64,000 nt of DNA from Aurantiochytrium sp. KH105 (GCA_003116975.1 BGKB01000097.1:124001-188000); one strand, 5' to 3'; positions 18,057 to 29,197 are shown, counted from the first letter of the stretch. Numbers and translations: made by a program. The notes: generated by a model not told the origin, from the sequence alone.

Positions 18057-18745
18057 TCATTGATGAGACATCTGCTCTTGCGATTGGTCTATTTGGGTTT
18101 GAAATGGCACATTGGAAGAAATGCTATCAAGGAAGAGTTCAGCAAGACCGATCTGGGCAGCTAAACGCTTCTGCGGGATCGCACTGCTGCCCGCCTCAGG
18201 TGTCAATGCCATGTCAAGCTCAGTCTCACCGTGCCCAGCTGCAAGCCCTGCCATCATCATCATCACGTAAATACCACAGTCAAACCCGTTTCTTTGAGAC
18301 TTTGAGCGGTAACATGGCTCCGCCCAATTCTCAGTTTTGAAGAGTCCCGAAGTAGTTGGCGACAACAAAGGCTTTGTCTTCTCTCCTCTTCGGATCCGAC
18401 ACTTACGCTCTTTCAGGCTCTTTGACCTGCCTCAGACCCTGCCACACTCTCCACCTCACGATTTCCTTGGTTTGAGTCTATCATGTCAACCGTTCGTGCA
18501 TGCTCCTGCTCTTTGCAAGCTCCCGAGGGAGATGGAAGTGAGCTGAAGCAATTTTGAGTCCCATAGCGCCAGCGAAGCTTCTCAGCTCTGTGGTAAATGC
18601 ACTCGAGGACGAGAACCCTGCTGTTGGGCCGAAAAGGACCAAGCGGCCCTTTATCATGTCGAGATACATTGACATCCAGTGAGCATTGTAGCAGGCGGGC
18701 ATGAACACAAAGAGAAGATTGCTCGGAACGCAAGTCTCATATCTC
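18057..18745 (-). pseudogene. C48 (Ulp1/SENP-like) cysteine protease fragment
   Basis: Two minus-strand frames carry the two halves of a Ulp1-like catalytic domain. The upstream half (18745 down to 18481) has VFMPACYNAHWMSMYLDM, with the catalytic His-Trp and a downstream Asp. The second half (18368-18057) has SQRNGFDCGIYV, with the Gln and catalytic Cys. They lie in order on one strand but in different frames, separated by about 110 bp with a stop. No start codon or N-terminal part is visible, and an in-frame stop lies just upstream of the His segment. This family removes SUMO-like modifiers; related proteases also occur in DNA transposons. It may be a relic or an intron-containing gene that I cannot resolve. 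No terminal inverted repeats were seen. Confidence 0.5.
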
Positions 18746-19140
18746 TTCAGCTCCTCTCAAGATCTACGGTTATGAGAAGCTTGTATGGTAACTGAGGCTT
18801 CCCGATGCAATGAACGATCCAGTCTCCCAGAGTGTGTACATACAAACGCACAGCCGTCCTTGTGAGTCCCGTTATTTTCTTGAAGGATCTCCACGAAGAC
18901 TTTCATCACAAAAGAGGTCAAGCATCAGCAGTTGACAGTTGGTGAAGCTCTTTGAAACTAGCTTGCAGTCGAAGTCCAATTTTGCTGTGCCGCCGCCCGC
19001 ATCGATGGCTTCTGTGAACGNCCAGAGACACAGGGGGTGTGTACTACTAGGCCATGATGGAAAAGTTAGTTCCGGTTCATCATGCCAGCGCGTACACTAT
19101 TATTATAGGCCTACCTTAGGAAGGAGAGAAGGGGTGTGGA

Positions 19141-19159
19141 GGGGGGGGGGGGGGGGGGG
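19141..19159. repeat. Poly-G run (19 G)
   Basis: An uninterrupted run of 19 G, about 120 bp from the only N in the window. Length is likely to be unreliable in the assembly. Confidence 0.9.
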
Positions 19160-19267
19160 AAGCGCGACCCGACCAAGATCGCTTGGAATAAGAACTACTA
19201 CAGATCATTTTTATTGTAAAAAGTAAAAAAGGAGTTCCCCCATTCCCTCATTGCACTTGCTTCTTCT

Positions 19268-19290
19268 TGCCTTGCTTGCTTGCTTGCTTG
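19268..19290. repeat. TTGC tetranucleotide repeat
   Basis: A short run of TTGC units, followed by T-rich sequence, in the 3' flank of the ataxin-3 gene. Confidence 0.75.
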
Positions 19291-19475
19291 CTTACTCTAT
19301 TTTTTTATTTTTTTTTCTCTTTCTCTCTCTCCATACGCTGTTGATCGTTTGTCACCAATTGCTTGCAACAGAGGGGTCTGGGATCTCGCGCAAGTTTCTA
19401 TACAGCTCGCACACGCACGAATCAAAGCCAGCTTAAGAAGCTGCGTGCGATGATGTTTTCTGGGCCACTGAGAGC

Positions 19476-19531
19476 CTAGCGAGAGTCCTTGAGACTCTCT
19501 TCGATCGCACGCCGTACAAGCTCTTCCTCGT

Positions 19532-19563
<32 letters not shown>

Positions 19564-20515
19564 AAATCCTCGGCATCCAACTCGACATGAGCAGCGTTTT
19601 CGTGCGTAGATCCCCTGTTGTGCATGCTCATTGCCAGAGCAGCCTGCAAGTCGGAGTCGCTTTCCTCGAGAGAATCAAAGGCGCCGACAGAGTAGCGTTC
19701 TCCGGCCGTAGCAGCGGTGCTGTGATTCCCATAGCTTGAAGAGGAGGCCATGCTTGCGCGCAATGCAGCGCGCAAATCAGGGTCATCGACATCGTCTGGA
19801 TTCAGTCGCTGTGGCGCGGAATCATCTACACCAACGTCGTCGACGCCAGGAACAAACCAGTCGGACCTCTTGCCCATGGCGTTCATGTCTGTGAACAGGG
19901 GTGGAAGCGTGCCTTCGACGACAAAAATCGAGTAGCCTTCCTCGCGGAGTTGACCCAAGTATGCTGACAAGTAAAAGAGCGAAATGCAAGCCGGTCGCTT
20001 TTTCAGAGAATTGAGATCCCAGAGCTCTCCACGAATGCTGCGGATACTGAACCAGTGGTTGGCAAGGTTGCAGACGAAAGCGACATCTTCGCTTAAATCT
20101 GCATTGTCGCCATTGAGATATTCGAGCAACTCGTTCACGGCCCTTCTATCCTGCACCAGCTTGAGGCCGTGACTCCGGTCCAAGGCTGTTGAGAGGACCT
20201 GGATCGAAAAGTTGCCAGAGTCGTCCACGTTATTTGAAGTGCTCGTCGCTGTCGTAAGATGGAGAACGCACGGATACGCGAATCAAGAAAAAATGTGAGC
20301 TAGCCATTCGTAAACGCATGGTTGTGATCGTCGTCAGACTTACCGCCGCCGTCTTCCATGAGGTGACGTTCCAGCGCATCGAGCTCGGCAGCAATCTCCG
20401 CAAGGTCATCAGGACCAAAATACGGCCCCTGCAGCAGGTTGTTTAGGCAGTGCTGCCCGCACATGGACCCATACTGCTTTTCGTGGTAGATGGCCTCGGT
20501 CAACTCGTCCGTCAT
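19476..20515 (-). CDS. ATXN3: Ataxin-3-like Josephin deubiquitinase with three UIMs
   Basis: Exon 1 (20344-20515) and exon 2 (19476-20248), with a 95-nt intron (GTAAG...CAG), give 314 aa. The Josephin domain has the catalytic Cys19 in GSMCGQHCLNNLLQG, His122 in NLANHWFSIR and Asn137 in WDLNSL, so the triad is intact. The exon join restores the NVDDSGNFSIQV motif. Three ubiquitin-interacting motifs follow: DPDLRAALRASM, DSDLQAALAMSM and the C-terminal EEELVRRAIEESL. Before the last UIM there is an acidic DADDADDADD repeat where human ataxin-3 carries its polyQ. The role, by family, is trimming of ubiquitin chains and protein quality control with p97. No polyQ tract is present. Confidence 0.95.
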
Positions 20516-22087
20516 GTTGCTCGGGTGTCTGGAAAGTTGTGCTCTTTGCTTTGAGCAAGGTTGTGATCAGAGAGGATAACGCGCCGCCGCCTCGCGCACA
20601 AATCTCTCCGTTCTCCGCGCCGCAGACGCTCGCTCGCTCGCTCGCCGCCCGCTTTCTTTCTTGGTTGCTTGTTTGCTTTGGCGCGGCCGGCGTTCGCGTG
20701 CGTGTGTGCCACTTGCGGGATTGCGAAGGGATTTTATTTATTATTGCCAATAATGGTGATCATCGCCTTTTGACACATGCCATCACGGTGTGTCCACGCA
20801 TATCCGAGAGCGAGTCCGAGCACGCGGAAAAAAGAATTAAACACGATGAAGAGCAAGTGTTTCTCTTTCCGAATTGCAAAAGCTTGAGCAAAAGTCTGCC
20901 AAGTATCGCATCACAATGCGGATTGGATCGATTCAACTCAATGTAACAAGAGTCACGAAAAGGAGAAATATAGGCCTATCTTGTGAAAGGAATTTTTGGC
21001 CTTCCAGACATAGTAGCCGTGCGCAGAGGCACGGGAAAACCTGGTATGCTTTCTGAGCCAATAATCGAAGCATAAGTTTTCTTACTTTTCGGGGCGTTGC
21101 AAACTGGCATTTGGCTCATTTGGAATGGGTCCAAATGCTCATCTTTAGCTGCGGTAGTATTACAAGAGTGACTTGACTACGCAGGCTCTCAGTCTGTCGT
21201 TTGTTGCGTAAAAGGTACTGTCTTGTCTTGCATTCTTCTATCGAGACGTCAGACATTCGCTCTTGCAATGAAAGAAGAAACCTTACCACTCGCTCCTCAT
21301 TAAAGTATCCAAACAAATTTGGGTCTTCGCGGATGCCTGACTCCTGGTATGAGCATTGTCAAACTTCCCTGCCGTGGGCCAGCCAGTGACCAACGTCGCC
21401 TGAACAAGGTCCACGTTACCTCAGGTGGCCGGCCGGTCAGCGTTGACCTCGGAGTCCCCACCTCAAGCGCCCGCCTCATCGAATGGTCAAAACAGCAAGA
21501 AGTTCGATGGACGAACAGTCTAGTCTTTAAAATAACTGTAAGGTTCGAGTTCAAGTCAAATTTGTTTGGGACCGGTCAGGTCAGCCAGCCAGTGGCAGGT
21601 CAGGTTGCGGTTCTAGCGAAGCTTCTATTTGCGAGTGTCCCAAAACATGCCGAAGCCAAACCAGGTTTTGGTCCCCCGGTCGTGCCTCCTTTCCGGCCGT
21701 CGTGATTGTCTGTCACCAGCCAGGCCAACGTCGCGCAGGGCGTGCGGCCAGCAGCTGCCGGACGAGCGGACGAGGTCGGGGAGCCCCAAGTTGGCGCGAG
21801 CGCGAGTCTCGCGCCTGTCCTTGCGCCGCAAGCGCGTGGCGCGAGGCCTTGTCCGATGCCCGTCATATTGCGCTATGTCCGCTAGCTTGCAGAGGAGGAC
21901 TGACAGTTCTGCAACACCACTACTACCTCCTAGTACGTACGTACCGGCAGGTTAGTAGTAACAAAGACTCGGCGAAGCAAACCCGGACGGCAGCAAAGAC
22001 AGAATCCACGCTCGCTCGCTCGCCCACTTGCAGAACCGAGGCAGCAGAGGCAGCAGAGGACGCGGAGGAGGGAAAGACCGAGACACG
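20516..22087. other. Long intergenic region, no gene recognised
   Basis: A 1.57-kb gap between the upstream sides of the ataxin-3 and nitronate monooxygenase genes. It contains several near-repeats of CAGCCAG/GGTCAGG-type sequence around 21370-21740. The open frames present have no recognisable domains and no family signal. It may hide a decayed element, but nothing is supportable. Confidence 0.5.
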
Positions 22088-23360
22088 ATGAAGGAGACCA
22101 TCCAGACGCCCGTGACCGAGAAGCTCGGAATCAAGGTGCCCATCCTGCTGGCGGGCATGAGCGGCGTCAGCCATGGCGAGCTCGCGGCAGCCGTGTCCAA
22201 CGCTGGAGGTAAGTCGAGGAAGGAAGATGCGCGAGTGGAAAGCGAGGCGCGAGTGAAAAACGCAATGGCAACGTAGCGAAACGATTGATCTCTAACCAAG
22301 AGGTGCTTTGGATGCGTCAACTTGGATGTATACGATTTCCTTTGCGTCTTTACTTCCCCCTTTCCCTGGTTTGATTCATACGTGCGATGGTCCATACCCT
22401 GCACGTGCGCTCATAACAGGTCTTGGCGTGATCGGCGGTCTTACGCTTTCGCCCAAGGTGCTCAAGAAGGAGATTGACGACCTCAAGGCGCACCTTACCG
22501 ACAAGAATCTCCCCTTTGGCGTTGATTTGGCCATTCCCCAGGTTGGCGGCAACGCACGCAAGACAAATCACGATTACACGCACGGCAAGCTGCCGGAACT
22601 GATTGATCTCATCATTGCAGAGAAGGCAAGCCTTTTTGTCTGCGCCGTCGGTGTGCCGCCCCAGTGGGCCGTCGACAAGCTCCATGCCGCTGGCATTCCC
22701 ATTATGAACATGGTTGGCGCGCCCAAGCATGTGGACAAGGCTATTGCCAGCGGCGTCGATCTCATCTGCGCCCAGGGCACCGAGGGCGGCGGGCACACTG
22801 GTGAGATTGGCACCCTTGCGCTCATTCAGCAATGCGTCGATCGCTGCAAGGGCCACAAGTCTCAGATGGATGGCAGCCCCATCATGGTGATTGGTGCTGG
22901 CGGTATTGTGAACGGCGCAAGCATCGCCGCAGCGCTCTCCCTCGGTGCCGAGGCCGTCTGGGTTGGCACTCGTTTTGTTGCCAGCGAGGAGAGCCATGCC
23001 AGCGACCGCCACAAGGCCCGCGTACTTGAAATTGGCGCGCTCGACACCACGCGAACTCTCGTGTACTCGGGACGGCCCCTTCGCGCCTACCAGTCGCCCT
23101 ACATCCGCGAGTGGCATACCAAGCGTGCGAGCCAAATCGAGGAACTCTGCAGTAAGGGCGTCATCCCTTTCAACTACGACTTGAAGGAAGCCGAGAAGAA
23201 TGGCGAGCATTTCGATCTTGCGGGCAACTTCCCTCAGCTCATTGGCCAGGGTTGCGGACTCATCACTGAGGTCAAGCCTGCGGGTTCCATTGTTGAGGAG
23301 ATGATGACGGAAGCTGTTGAGATTCTACGCAAGGCTCCCTCGCGCATTGCCAAGCTGTAA
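22088..23360 (+). CDS. Nitronate monooxygenase (2-nitropropane dioxygenase family)
   Basis: Exons 22088-22208 and 22420-23360, with a 211-nt intron (GTAAG...ACAG), encode 353 aa. The join forms SNAGGLGVIGGL, the family's N-terminal FMN-binding motif. The TIM barrel continues with GTEGGGHTGEIGT, which holds the candidate catalytic His, and GAGGIVNGASIAAALSLGA followed by VWVGTRF, the phosphate-binding part for FMN. By family these flavoenzymes oxidise nitronates such as propionate-3-nitronate, and related members are FabK-like. No targeting peptide is obvious, so the enzyme is probably cytosolic. A longer open frame starting inside the intron was rejected because it replaces the conserved N-terminus. 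Confidence 0.93.
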
Positions 23361-23962
23361 GTGGCGTGAGAGGCACCCCCCTCGTGAGAGTCTTTCTCCT
23401 CCACCTAATTTCTTTCACTTATCTATCTACCTTCATCTTTTACTGTACGAAGCTGTTTTCTGAAACTGGCATGGTCAAGACCATGAGCCATTGAGACGTA
23501 AATTCTGACATCATTTGGAATAGGCAGGCCTACACACGGGCCTTCTTTCAACCCCAAAAGCAACAATTTCGTGCTCAAGCTGGCTCAAATTGCAATTCAT
23601 CTACAGTCAAAGGACCAACGACTTTGATGCTTTGTTTGGTCACCACGCGTATTGATGTGCCAGCTTGGGGCTTTTATTTCATAGAGAAAAGAATAGGAAG
23701 GCATAGAGCAAGCGGGCTTTTGACTGACTGACTGACTGACTGACTGACGGGGACGAGGTGTGATCGTCATCGTTCTGTCAAAGCGCGCTTTTAGAAAAAA
23801 ACAAAACAAAACAAAAACATATCCGGCCGTGTTGGCAACTCTAGGCCTGCTTGCGAACTCTTTCGCAGACGCGCGAGCACGAGTCTTCCACGTTGGCCGA
23901 TGCAAGTGGAAATTGTACGAAGCAAGAGACGAAACGAGAGCAATTTAGTGTTTACAGCAAAG
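23361..23962. other. Intergenic region between convergent genes
   Basis: AT-richer 3' flanks of two convergent genes, with a TGAC repeat and an A-rich stretch (AAAACAAAAC, near 23796-23818). No supported gene. Confidence 0.55.
23721..23748. repeat. TGAC tetranucleotide microsatellite
   Basis: Seven perfect TGAC units between the convergent nitronate monooxygenase and IMP4 genes. Confidence 0.9.
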
Positions 23963-24850
23963 TCACAGCAATCGCCGCTTTTTGGCCGTGTTGGTGTACG
24001 TATGGCGAACCCATTCCATCTCAGCATTACGATCGTCAACAGTACCCAGCTTGATTTGAAACAGCTGCATCTCAAAGCGCGGGCCAACCTCGCTGAGCTC
24101 GACATGCTCCTTGTCAACCGTGTTCGATTCGCCGCCGAGTTTCTTAAATGTGTGATGGCGAAAGGAGATAAAGTCGCGATTGTTTGAAAATGTAAGCACG
24201 CGCGTTGACTCTGGTTTGGGTACAGGAAAAAGGTACTTGAGAATGTTTGACACACGCTCTCCGAGTGCTGTGTTGAAGTTGTCAAAAATCAGGTGCGGGT
24301 ACGCCTCGGACATGGTGCCGCAATCCTCAATATCGTGCCGCATGACTGCGTTGGTAAGAGAAAAGGTCGCGGTCGGCCCATACGGCAAATGGCAGACAAC
24401 GAGGGCGTCGGGCTCACCGCGGTGCTCCTGGACAATGACAATGTCTGTAAAGTCGTTGGACCGGCATGTATCTACAAGTTCTGCAAGCTTGACATTACCA
24501 CGATTGATGCGCTGCGAGTTGGGAAACATCAAACGCACCTCCTTGGCAAACTGTTTGAGGCGAGAGCTCGGGTCCGACGAGGTAGTCACACAGATTTTCG
24601 GGTCTCGAACGCCCGCGTTCGCGTACTCGTCATCCATGTGCGTCTTGGGTTTGATGGTGAATTCGTCATCTCTGTCAAGTTCCTGGCGAAGCTTGCCTTG
24701 CTCGTCGCGCAGCTCCGTGGGGATCGGCTTGCCTGCTGCAAGGGCCTCCCGAATCTGGCGCTTCTTCTCGTACTGCTCCTTGTCCTTTCCCTCGAGCGAC
24801 TTGCGGTAGATGTACTCCTTCCGCATACGAATGTGCTTGCGCAGCGACAT
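23963..24850 (-). CDS. IMP4: U3 snoRNP protein IMP4 (Brix domain)
   Basis: The product is 295 aa, single exon, from the ATG at 24850, matching the family's usual length of about 290. The N-terminal basic helix RMRKEYIYRKSLEGKDKEQY and IPTEL segment precede a Brix domain that carries KICVTTSSDPSSRLKQFAKE, SQRINRG, HLPYGPTATFSLTN, MRHDI and a C-terminal VGPRFEMQLFQIKLGT. IMP4 binds the U3 snoRNA-pre-rRNA duplex in the small-subunit processome in the nucleolus. The frame is open upstream of the ATG but has no further ATG. The gene is head-to-head with a small open frame at 25110. Confidence 0.97.
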   Translation of the reverse strand: MSLRKHIRMRKEYIYRKSLEGKDKEQYEKKRQIREALAAGKPIPTELRDEQGKLRQELDRDDEFTIKPKTHMDDEYANAGVRDPKICVTTSSDPSSRLKQFAKEVRLMFPNSQRINRGNVKLAELVDTCRSNDFTDIVIVQEHRGEPDALVVCHLPYGPTATFSLTNAVMRHDIEDCGTMSEAYPHLIFDNFNTALGERVSNILKYLFPVPKPESTRVLTFSNNRDFISFRHHTFKKLGGESNTVDKEHVELSEVGPRFEMQLFQIKLGTVDDRNAEMEWVRHTYTNTAKKRRLL

Positions 24851-25109
24851 CTTTGCTACGCTCTGCTCTCTGTCGCGCCCCCTTTGGCCAGGTCCTCCTC
24901 CGCGGCGCGCGCTTTGAGCCGAGGGCCACTCGCTCCTCTTCTTCGAGTTCTGTCGCCTCGACGTCCACTCAAGAGACGACAATTTGGGGTCCCTGTCCAG
25001 ACACCCAAAACCATTCTAGGGATAGTAACCGCTTTTTACATAACTGAAACCATAACGGACGGGGAATCGCTGCAGAACATCGTCAACTTGTTGATGTTCT
25101 GGGGCAGCG

Positions 25110-25310
25110 ATGGACACTCGACCGGCAGCGTCGGAGAGCGAGAAAGCTGCTCTGCAGAGAGCAGAGCAACGCGTTCGCGAAGCCCGACTTTGGCAGTGGG
25201 AACTCAAGGACGTTTTGCTCGAACCTGCCATGCGTCGCGCACGAAAAAAGATCGAGGCTGACCTTTTGCAAAAGTATCTTCAAGAGGAAAACGCTCACCG
25301 CCACTCTTGA
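25110..25310 (+). CDS. Small helical protein, 66 aa, unknown
   Basis: An ATG at 25110 opens 66 codons. The peptide is highly charged and helical (ALQRAEQRVREARLWQWELK, then a second amphipathic helix), with no cysteines, signal peptide or membrane segment. It sits between IMP4 and the FSH1-RWD-GTPase gene, with 141 bp to the end of the latter. Composition looks like a real protein rather than a shadow, but I recognise no family and the length is short. Confidence 0.4.
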   Translation: MDTRPAASESEKAALQRAEQRVREARLWQWELKDVLLEPAMRRARKKIEADLLQKYLQEENAHRHS

Positions 25311-25451
25311 ACGCCAAGCGAAAACATTGTAAAGAACACCCGTAGAACGATCAATCTATCGAAATCAGCAACAAGAACAAAGAAAACAAAAGCATGCCAA
25401 GCCACACGAGAGCCGCACGAAAAGATATAAGATACCCTTGACACAACGCTC

Positions 25452-28274
25452 TTATTGCCCAGACTTGGGCTTGATTGTATGCTGCCATGCAACCTTGCGA
25501 TTCGTGAGAATCCGCAAGACTTGAATCGAAGAGTCCATAACGGCATTCTTGCCAACAAGACGAGTTGCGCCATCAGGAGTGCGCGTGGTTCCTTCGGCGC
25601 GAATAAAGTCACCCTCGAGTCGGAAACTGTCCACGACGCCGTGTTTAAGTGCAGAAAAGATGTCGTCTACTGTGCAACCCGGGAGCGATTGAAGACACTC
25701 GCGACGCTTGCCAGACTTGAGATCGGTCACAGGATACACCAGCGTAGGTTCTCGGAGCGCGACCGCAGAGCTGATGCAGTCCACGACGCCTGTCGACCCA
25801 AATAAATCCATCACCTTGCGAGCTGCTTGGAGTTCCTTGCGTAACTTGGCTTCCTTGTTGTCTGTCGTTGACGAGGAAACGCTCTCTTGCAAGTACCCAG
25901 GAGCGGCAAAAGCGCTCGAGCCGAAGGCATACTCGATTTTGCCCTCGCCCGCTAACGACAACAAATTTGTCTCGAGCATCGCAGAGCAAGGCACGGCAAC
26001 GTATCCCTGCTCGAGAGCAGCTTTCTTGGCTTGCTCCAGCTTTTCGAGGCCCACCTCTTGACCGAATTTGGGGTTTAGAATGAGACGGTCGCACTTGTTG
26101 AGCGCCAAGCACATGGGAAAGCGCACGCTCAAAAAGTGCGCAATGAAACGGTGCAAATCAGCACGACTCCAGCGTTCCGCAATCATTGGATCGAGCTTGC
26201 TCCGTGCCGCTGCAGCCGTGACAATGCTTCGCGTCGGCCCTTGATAGCCCGTAAGCAAGGCTACCAGACGGTCTTCTGCCGCATGTTCCGAGTTACGAGC
26301 GCGAGCCGCGCGCACCACGCCTCGCCACTTGGCGACGACATTGCCAAAAATCCAACGATGCAGCTCCTCGCGCACCCACTTGATATCCTCCTCTGCAGTT
26401 GACGCAGATTGAACATCATCCATCACAGCCACACCATTGCGGTCGCTCGATCCAGATACATCCACAACGTGAATAAGAACGTCGGCGTCGCACAAGTCAT
26501 TGAGAAACTTGTTACCCTTGCCTTGACCCTTGTATGCGCCAGGAATAAGCCCCGCGACATCCTTGATGAGGAGCGGAAGCAGACGTCGTCCTTGGCCGTC
26601 GCGGCCATGCTCGGTCTCAAAGGCAGCATCGCTCGGATCCGTCGCCACATCAGTCACATCGTTTGAGGCCCACCATCCGACACCATAGTTGGGCTCAATT
26701 GTCGTAAAAGGGTGCGCCGCTACTTTGGCGAGAGTTTGCAGGCGTGTTGTACAACAGAACAAGGTAGATTTGCCTGCCGAGGGCTTGCCTACAAGTCCCA
26801 CGACAAACTTTTTCACACCTCGACCCTTGGCCACGTGACCAGCGTCCTCTACAGGATTCTTTTGCCGTCGCGCGACCTCAATGCATGCCTCTTTTGTGGC
26901 CTTTTCTACGAGCTCGTTCTCAACGCTCTCCTCGGGCTCTTCCTCCCAGATTTTTCGCGTGCCAGGCAGCATGTCATCCTCTTCCTCGTCCTCGGCTGCA
27001 TCTTCATCCTCCTTGCCACTCTTGGCGGCTGCAGCTGCTTTTGCCTTGGCATCTGACTCACCGCGCGCCTTGTCAAGCAGAGCAATGTTTTGCGGATCTT
27101 CAAGCCAGGTTTCCGCAGCCGAAATTGCAGTGTACACACAGGGCATGCCTGCCTGCTCATCGAGCTCGGCGCGCACATGCTGCAGCAACGCCGTCTCGAC
27201 ACGCTGCGGGAATTGCAGCATTCCGAGTGAATGTTCAATGTGTACCCGAGGTACCTCCTCCGGGTAGTTGGCTGGATAATCTACGACGAGCTCGAGTTTC
27301 TGGTGAAGGGGGGAGTCCTCGCATGCCAGTCGGAACGCTAGAGCACCGCAAGGAGCTCCGGCACCGCTCGCAGCTGGCCGGATGATTTTCATCGTGTCAG
27401 GATAGATCGACTCGAGAGCCTCGACCTCGTCTCGCTGCTCCGCCGCACCTTCATCTGATGTGCACGTGGGCGGAGGTGGCGGCTCGTTGGATTTCGAGGC
27501 CTGCTGCTGCATCTCGGCTGCCTTGCTCGGCGATGGTGGAGAAGGAGGAGGAGGGGGACTAGAAGTAGCTAACGCGGCCGAAGAGGCCATGATACGCTCG
27601 TGCTGCGCATTGAGAAAGTCTACGATGAGATTCCGTGCCGGTGCGTTTGACGGAATAAGGTGGCCCTGATCGTGCTCGTAGATTTGGGCGTCTACGAACC
27701 GGGCAGCAAGCTCCTTGCTCGAACTAAGGTCCACAACGCGATCTGTACGTCCCATAATGTGCAAACTAGGGGTCGACATTTCCGCAAGCTCGGCATCCTG
27801 CCAAAAGGACGCCATGCTCGTCATGCATGGCGCGCCACCCAGAATCACAAACTCCAAACCCTGTCATTGGCGTCATTGTCAGTCAATTTTTTCTCCGCAG
27901 CGAGGTACGAATCTACTTACAGGAAATCTTGAAGGATTAGCGGCAATGCGCGCCGCGGCGGCGCCGCCCATGGAAAAGCCAATAATGCCATCGAAAGGAC
28001 CCTGTTCTTTCCAGACCTTTTCGAGCATGACAAAAGACTCCTGCAGTGTGCGCGTCTTCTCTTCCTCATCGGCCTGGTGCCGCCACCACGTACGCGTCGG
28101 GACGCTGTCGCCCTCGCGCAGCGGCAGCTCGTGCGGCGCGTCCACAAACACCAGATCCGCCGTCTTGCGCACCTTTTTCGGGAGCCATCCGAGCCGCGCG
28201 CGCAGAATCTCCTTCGTCTGGCTGCTCCCGTGCAGACACAGCACGCGCAGCAGTCCCTCGCCTGCCGCCGCCAT
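25452..28274 (-). CDS. Fusion protein: FSH1 serine hydrolase, RWD domain, YchF/OBG-type GTPase
   Basis: Exon 1 (27921-28274) and exon 2 (25452-27860), with a 60-nt intron (GTAAGT...ACAG), give 920 aa. Residues 1-205 are an FSH1/ovarian-cancer-gene-2-type alpha/beta hydrolase with LCLHGSS, nucleophile Ser101 in GFSMGG, Asp158 in GRTDRVV and His185 in DQGHLIP; the triad is complete. After a Pro-rich linker, residues about 259-377 form an RWD domain (EVEALESIYPDTM, then YPANYPEEVP). Residues about 465-920 are a GTPase of the YchF/OBG family, closest by eye to the archaeal-type/yeast YGR210C group: G1 GKPSAGKST (476-484), a DVAGLIPGAYKGQGKG switch II, EEDIKWVREELHRWIFG, and NKCD as G4. The splice join lies inside the hydrolase and keeps it intact. 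Confidence 0.88.
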
Positions 28275-29197
28275 CCTGATCCTTCCCTTTCCTGGCCCTG
28301 CCGCGCGCTTCCTGGCGCACCACCGCTCAAGAGGTTCTGGATGAGAGAGAATGCGCGAGGAATGACGACGCGTGCGATTTCAAGGATGTCTGGGATTCAT
28401 CTAAGATGAAGGACTCGGAGTGAAGGACCTGCGACTTGCGGCTCTGCCGGGCTCCGCCAGGAGGATCATTCACGTGCATTTCCAGAGCACATCAAGCTTC
28501 GCACGAAAAGCAGCCACCAGCCAGAAGCGACACGAACATCGCCCGCAAGGTAATCATCCAAATGCATGCCATGCCATTGATGATTTGCGAACGAAGACCG
28601 CTCGCTCTCGGGACGTGCTCTCTTTGAAGTTCATGGGCGGGTCAGCCAGACAGCACTTCTCTGGCAGCACGCGCAGTGTCTGTCTGATCGCTTCGAAAAG
28701 GGCTGAGCGGTTAGCGGTGACCTTGCTTGTCTCTCGTTGGTCTTGCCTCGAAAGGATGCAGGATGCGCATTCCGGTCTGCTTCGGGGAAATCGGGCTTAC
28801 TTCGGACTTACTTCGGACTTACTTTGGGCGGGGCAAGATGAACAAGATAGAAGAGTTCAAACCTGCAGCGTCCGCGATCATCGAGCGGCCCTCTTGCGCG
28901 CGAGAGACCGCCGAGGGCGTACCGGAGCGCCTGCCGAGCGGACGGTCATCCGGCGCTCACTCGCTTGCAGCGCTGCAGCCTCGGGCATAGGGCCAACACA
29001 CGCGAGCTGCAGCAAGGCCACTTTTGCAGGGAAGACAAGCACACGTGCTCGAACTCGAAAAGTCTGCATACTTGCGAGCTTGCAGAGCCCGCGAGTTACA
29101 GGCCAGGCGCTTGCTTGTCTTTTCTATTCACTAATTGCTGCAGATAAACAAGATCGTTGATACGCGAAAGACAAGGACTTATAAGTTTAAGGTCGAA
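28275..29197. other. Intergenic region, no gene seen
   Basis: A 0.9-kb divergent upstream region between the fusion hydrolase/GTPase gene and the LRR-Roc-COR-TIR gene. It holds a small tandem repeat (28797-28829). No supported gene. Confidence 0.55.
28797..28829. repeat. 11-bp tandem repeat (ACTTACTTCGG type)
   Basis: Three nearly identical 11-bp units, about 370 bp upstream of the LRR gene start; the last unit is degenerate. Confidence 0.7.

Larger units (their letters stand above)
18746..19475. other. Intergenic region with homopolymers
   Basis: Contains an ambiguous base (N) at 19021, a 19-G run and TTGC repeats. Nothing coding is supported. Confidence 0.6.

Noticed and set aside
20516-22087. 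Possible retroelement in the long gap
   Set aside because: No reverse transcriptase, integrase or terminal repeats are readable.
22308-22419. ATG-like start inside the intron of the nitronate monooxygenase gene
   Set aside because: It would discard the conserved FMN-binding N-terminus that exon 1 supplies exactly in frame.
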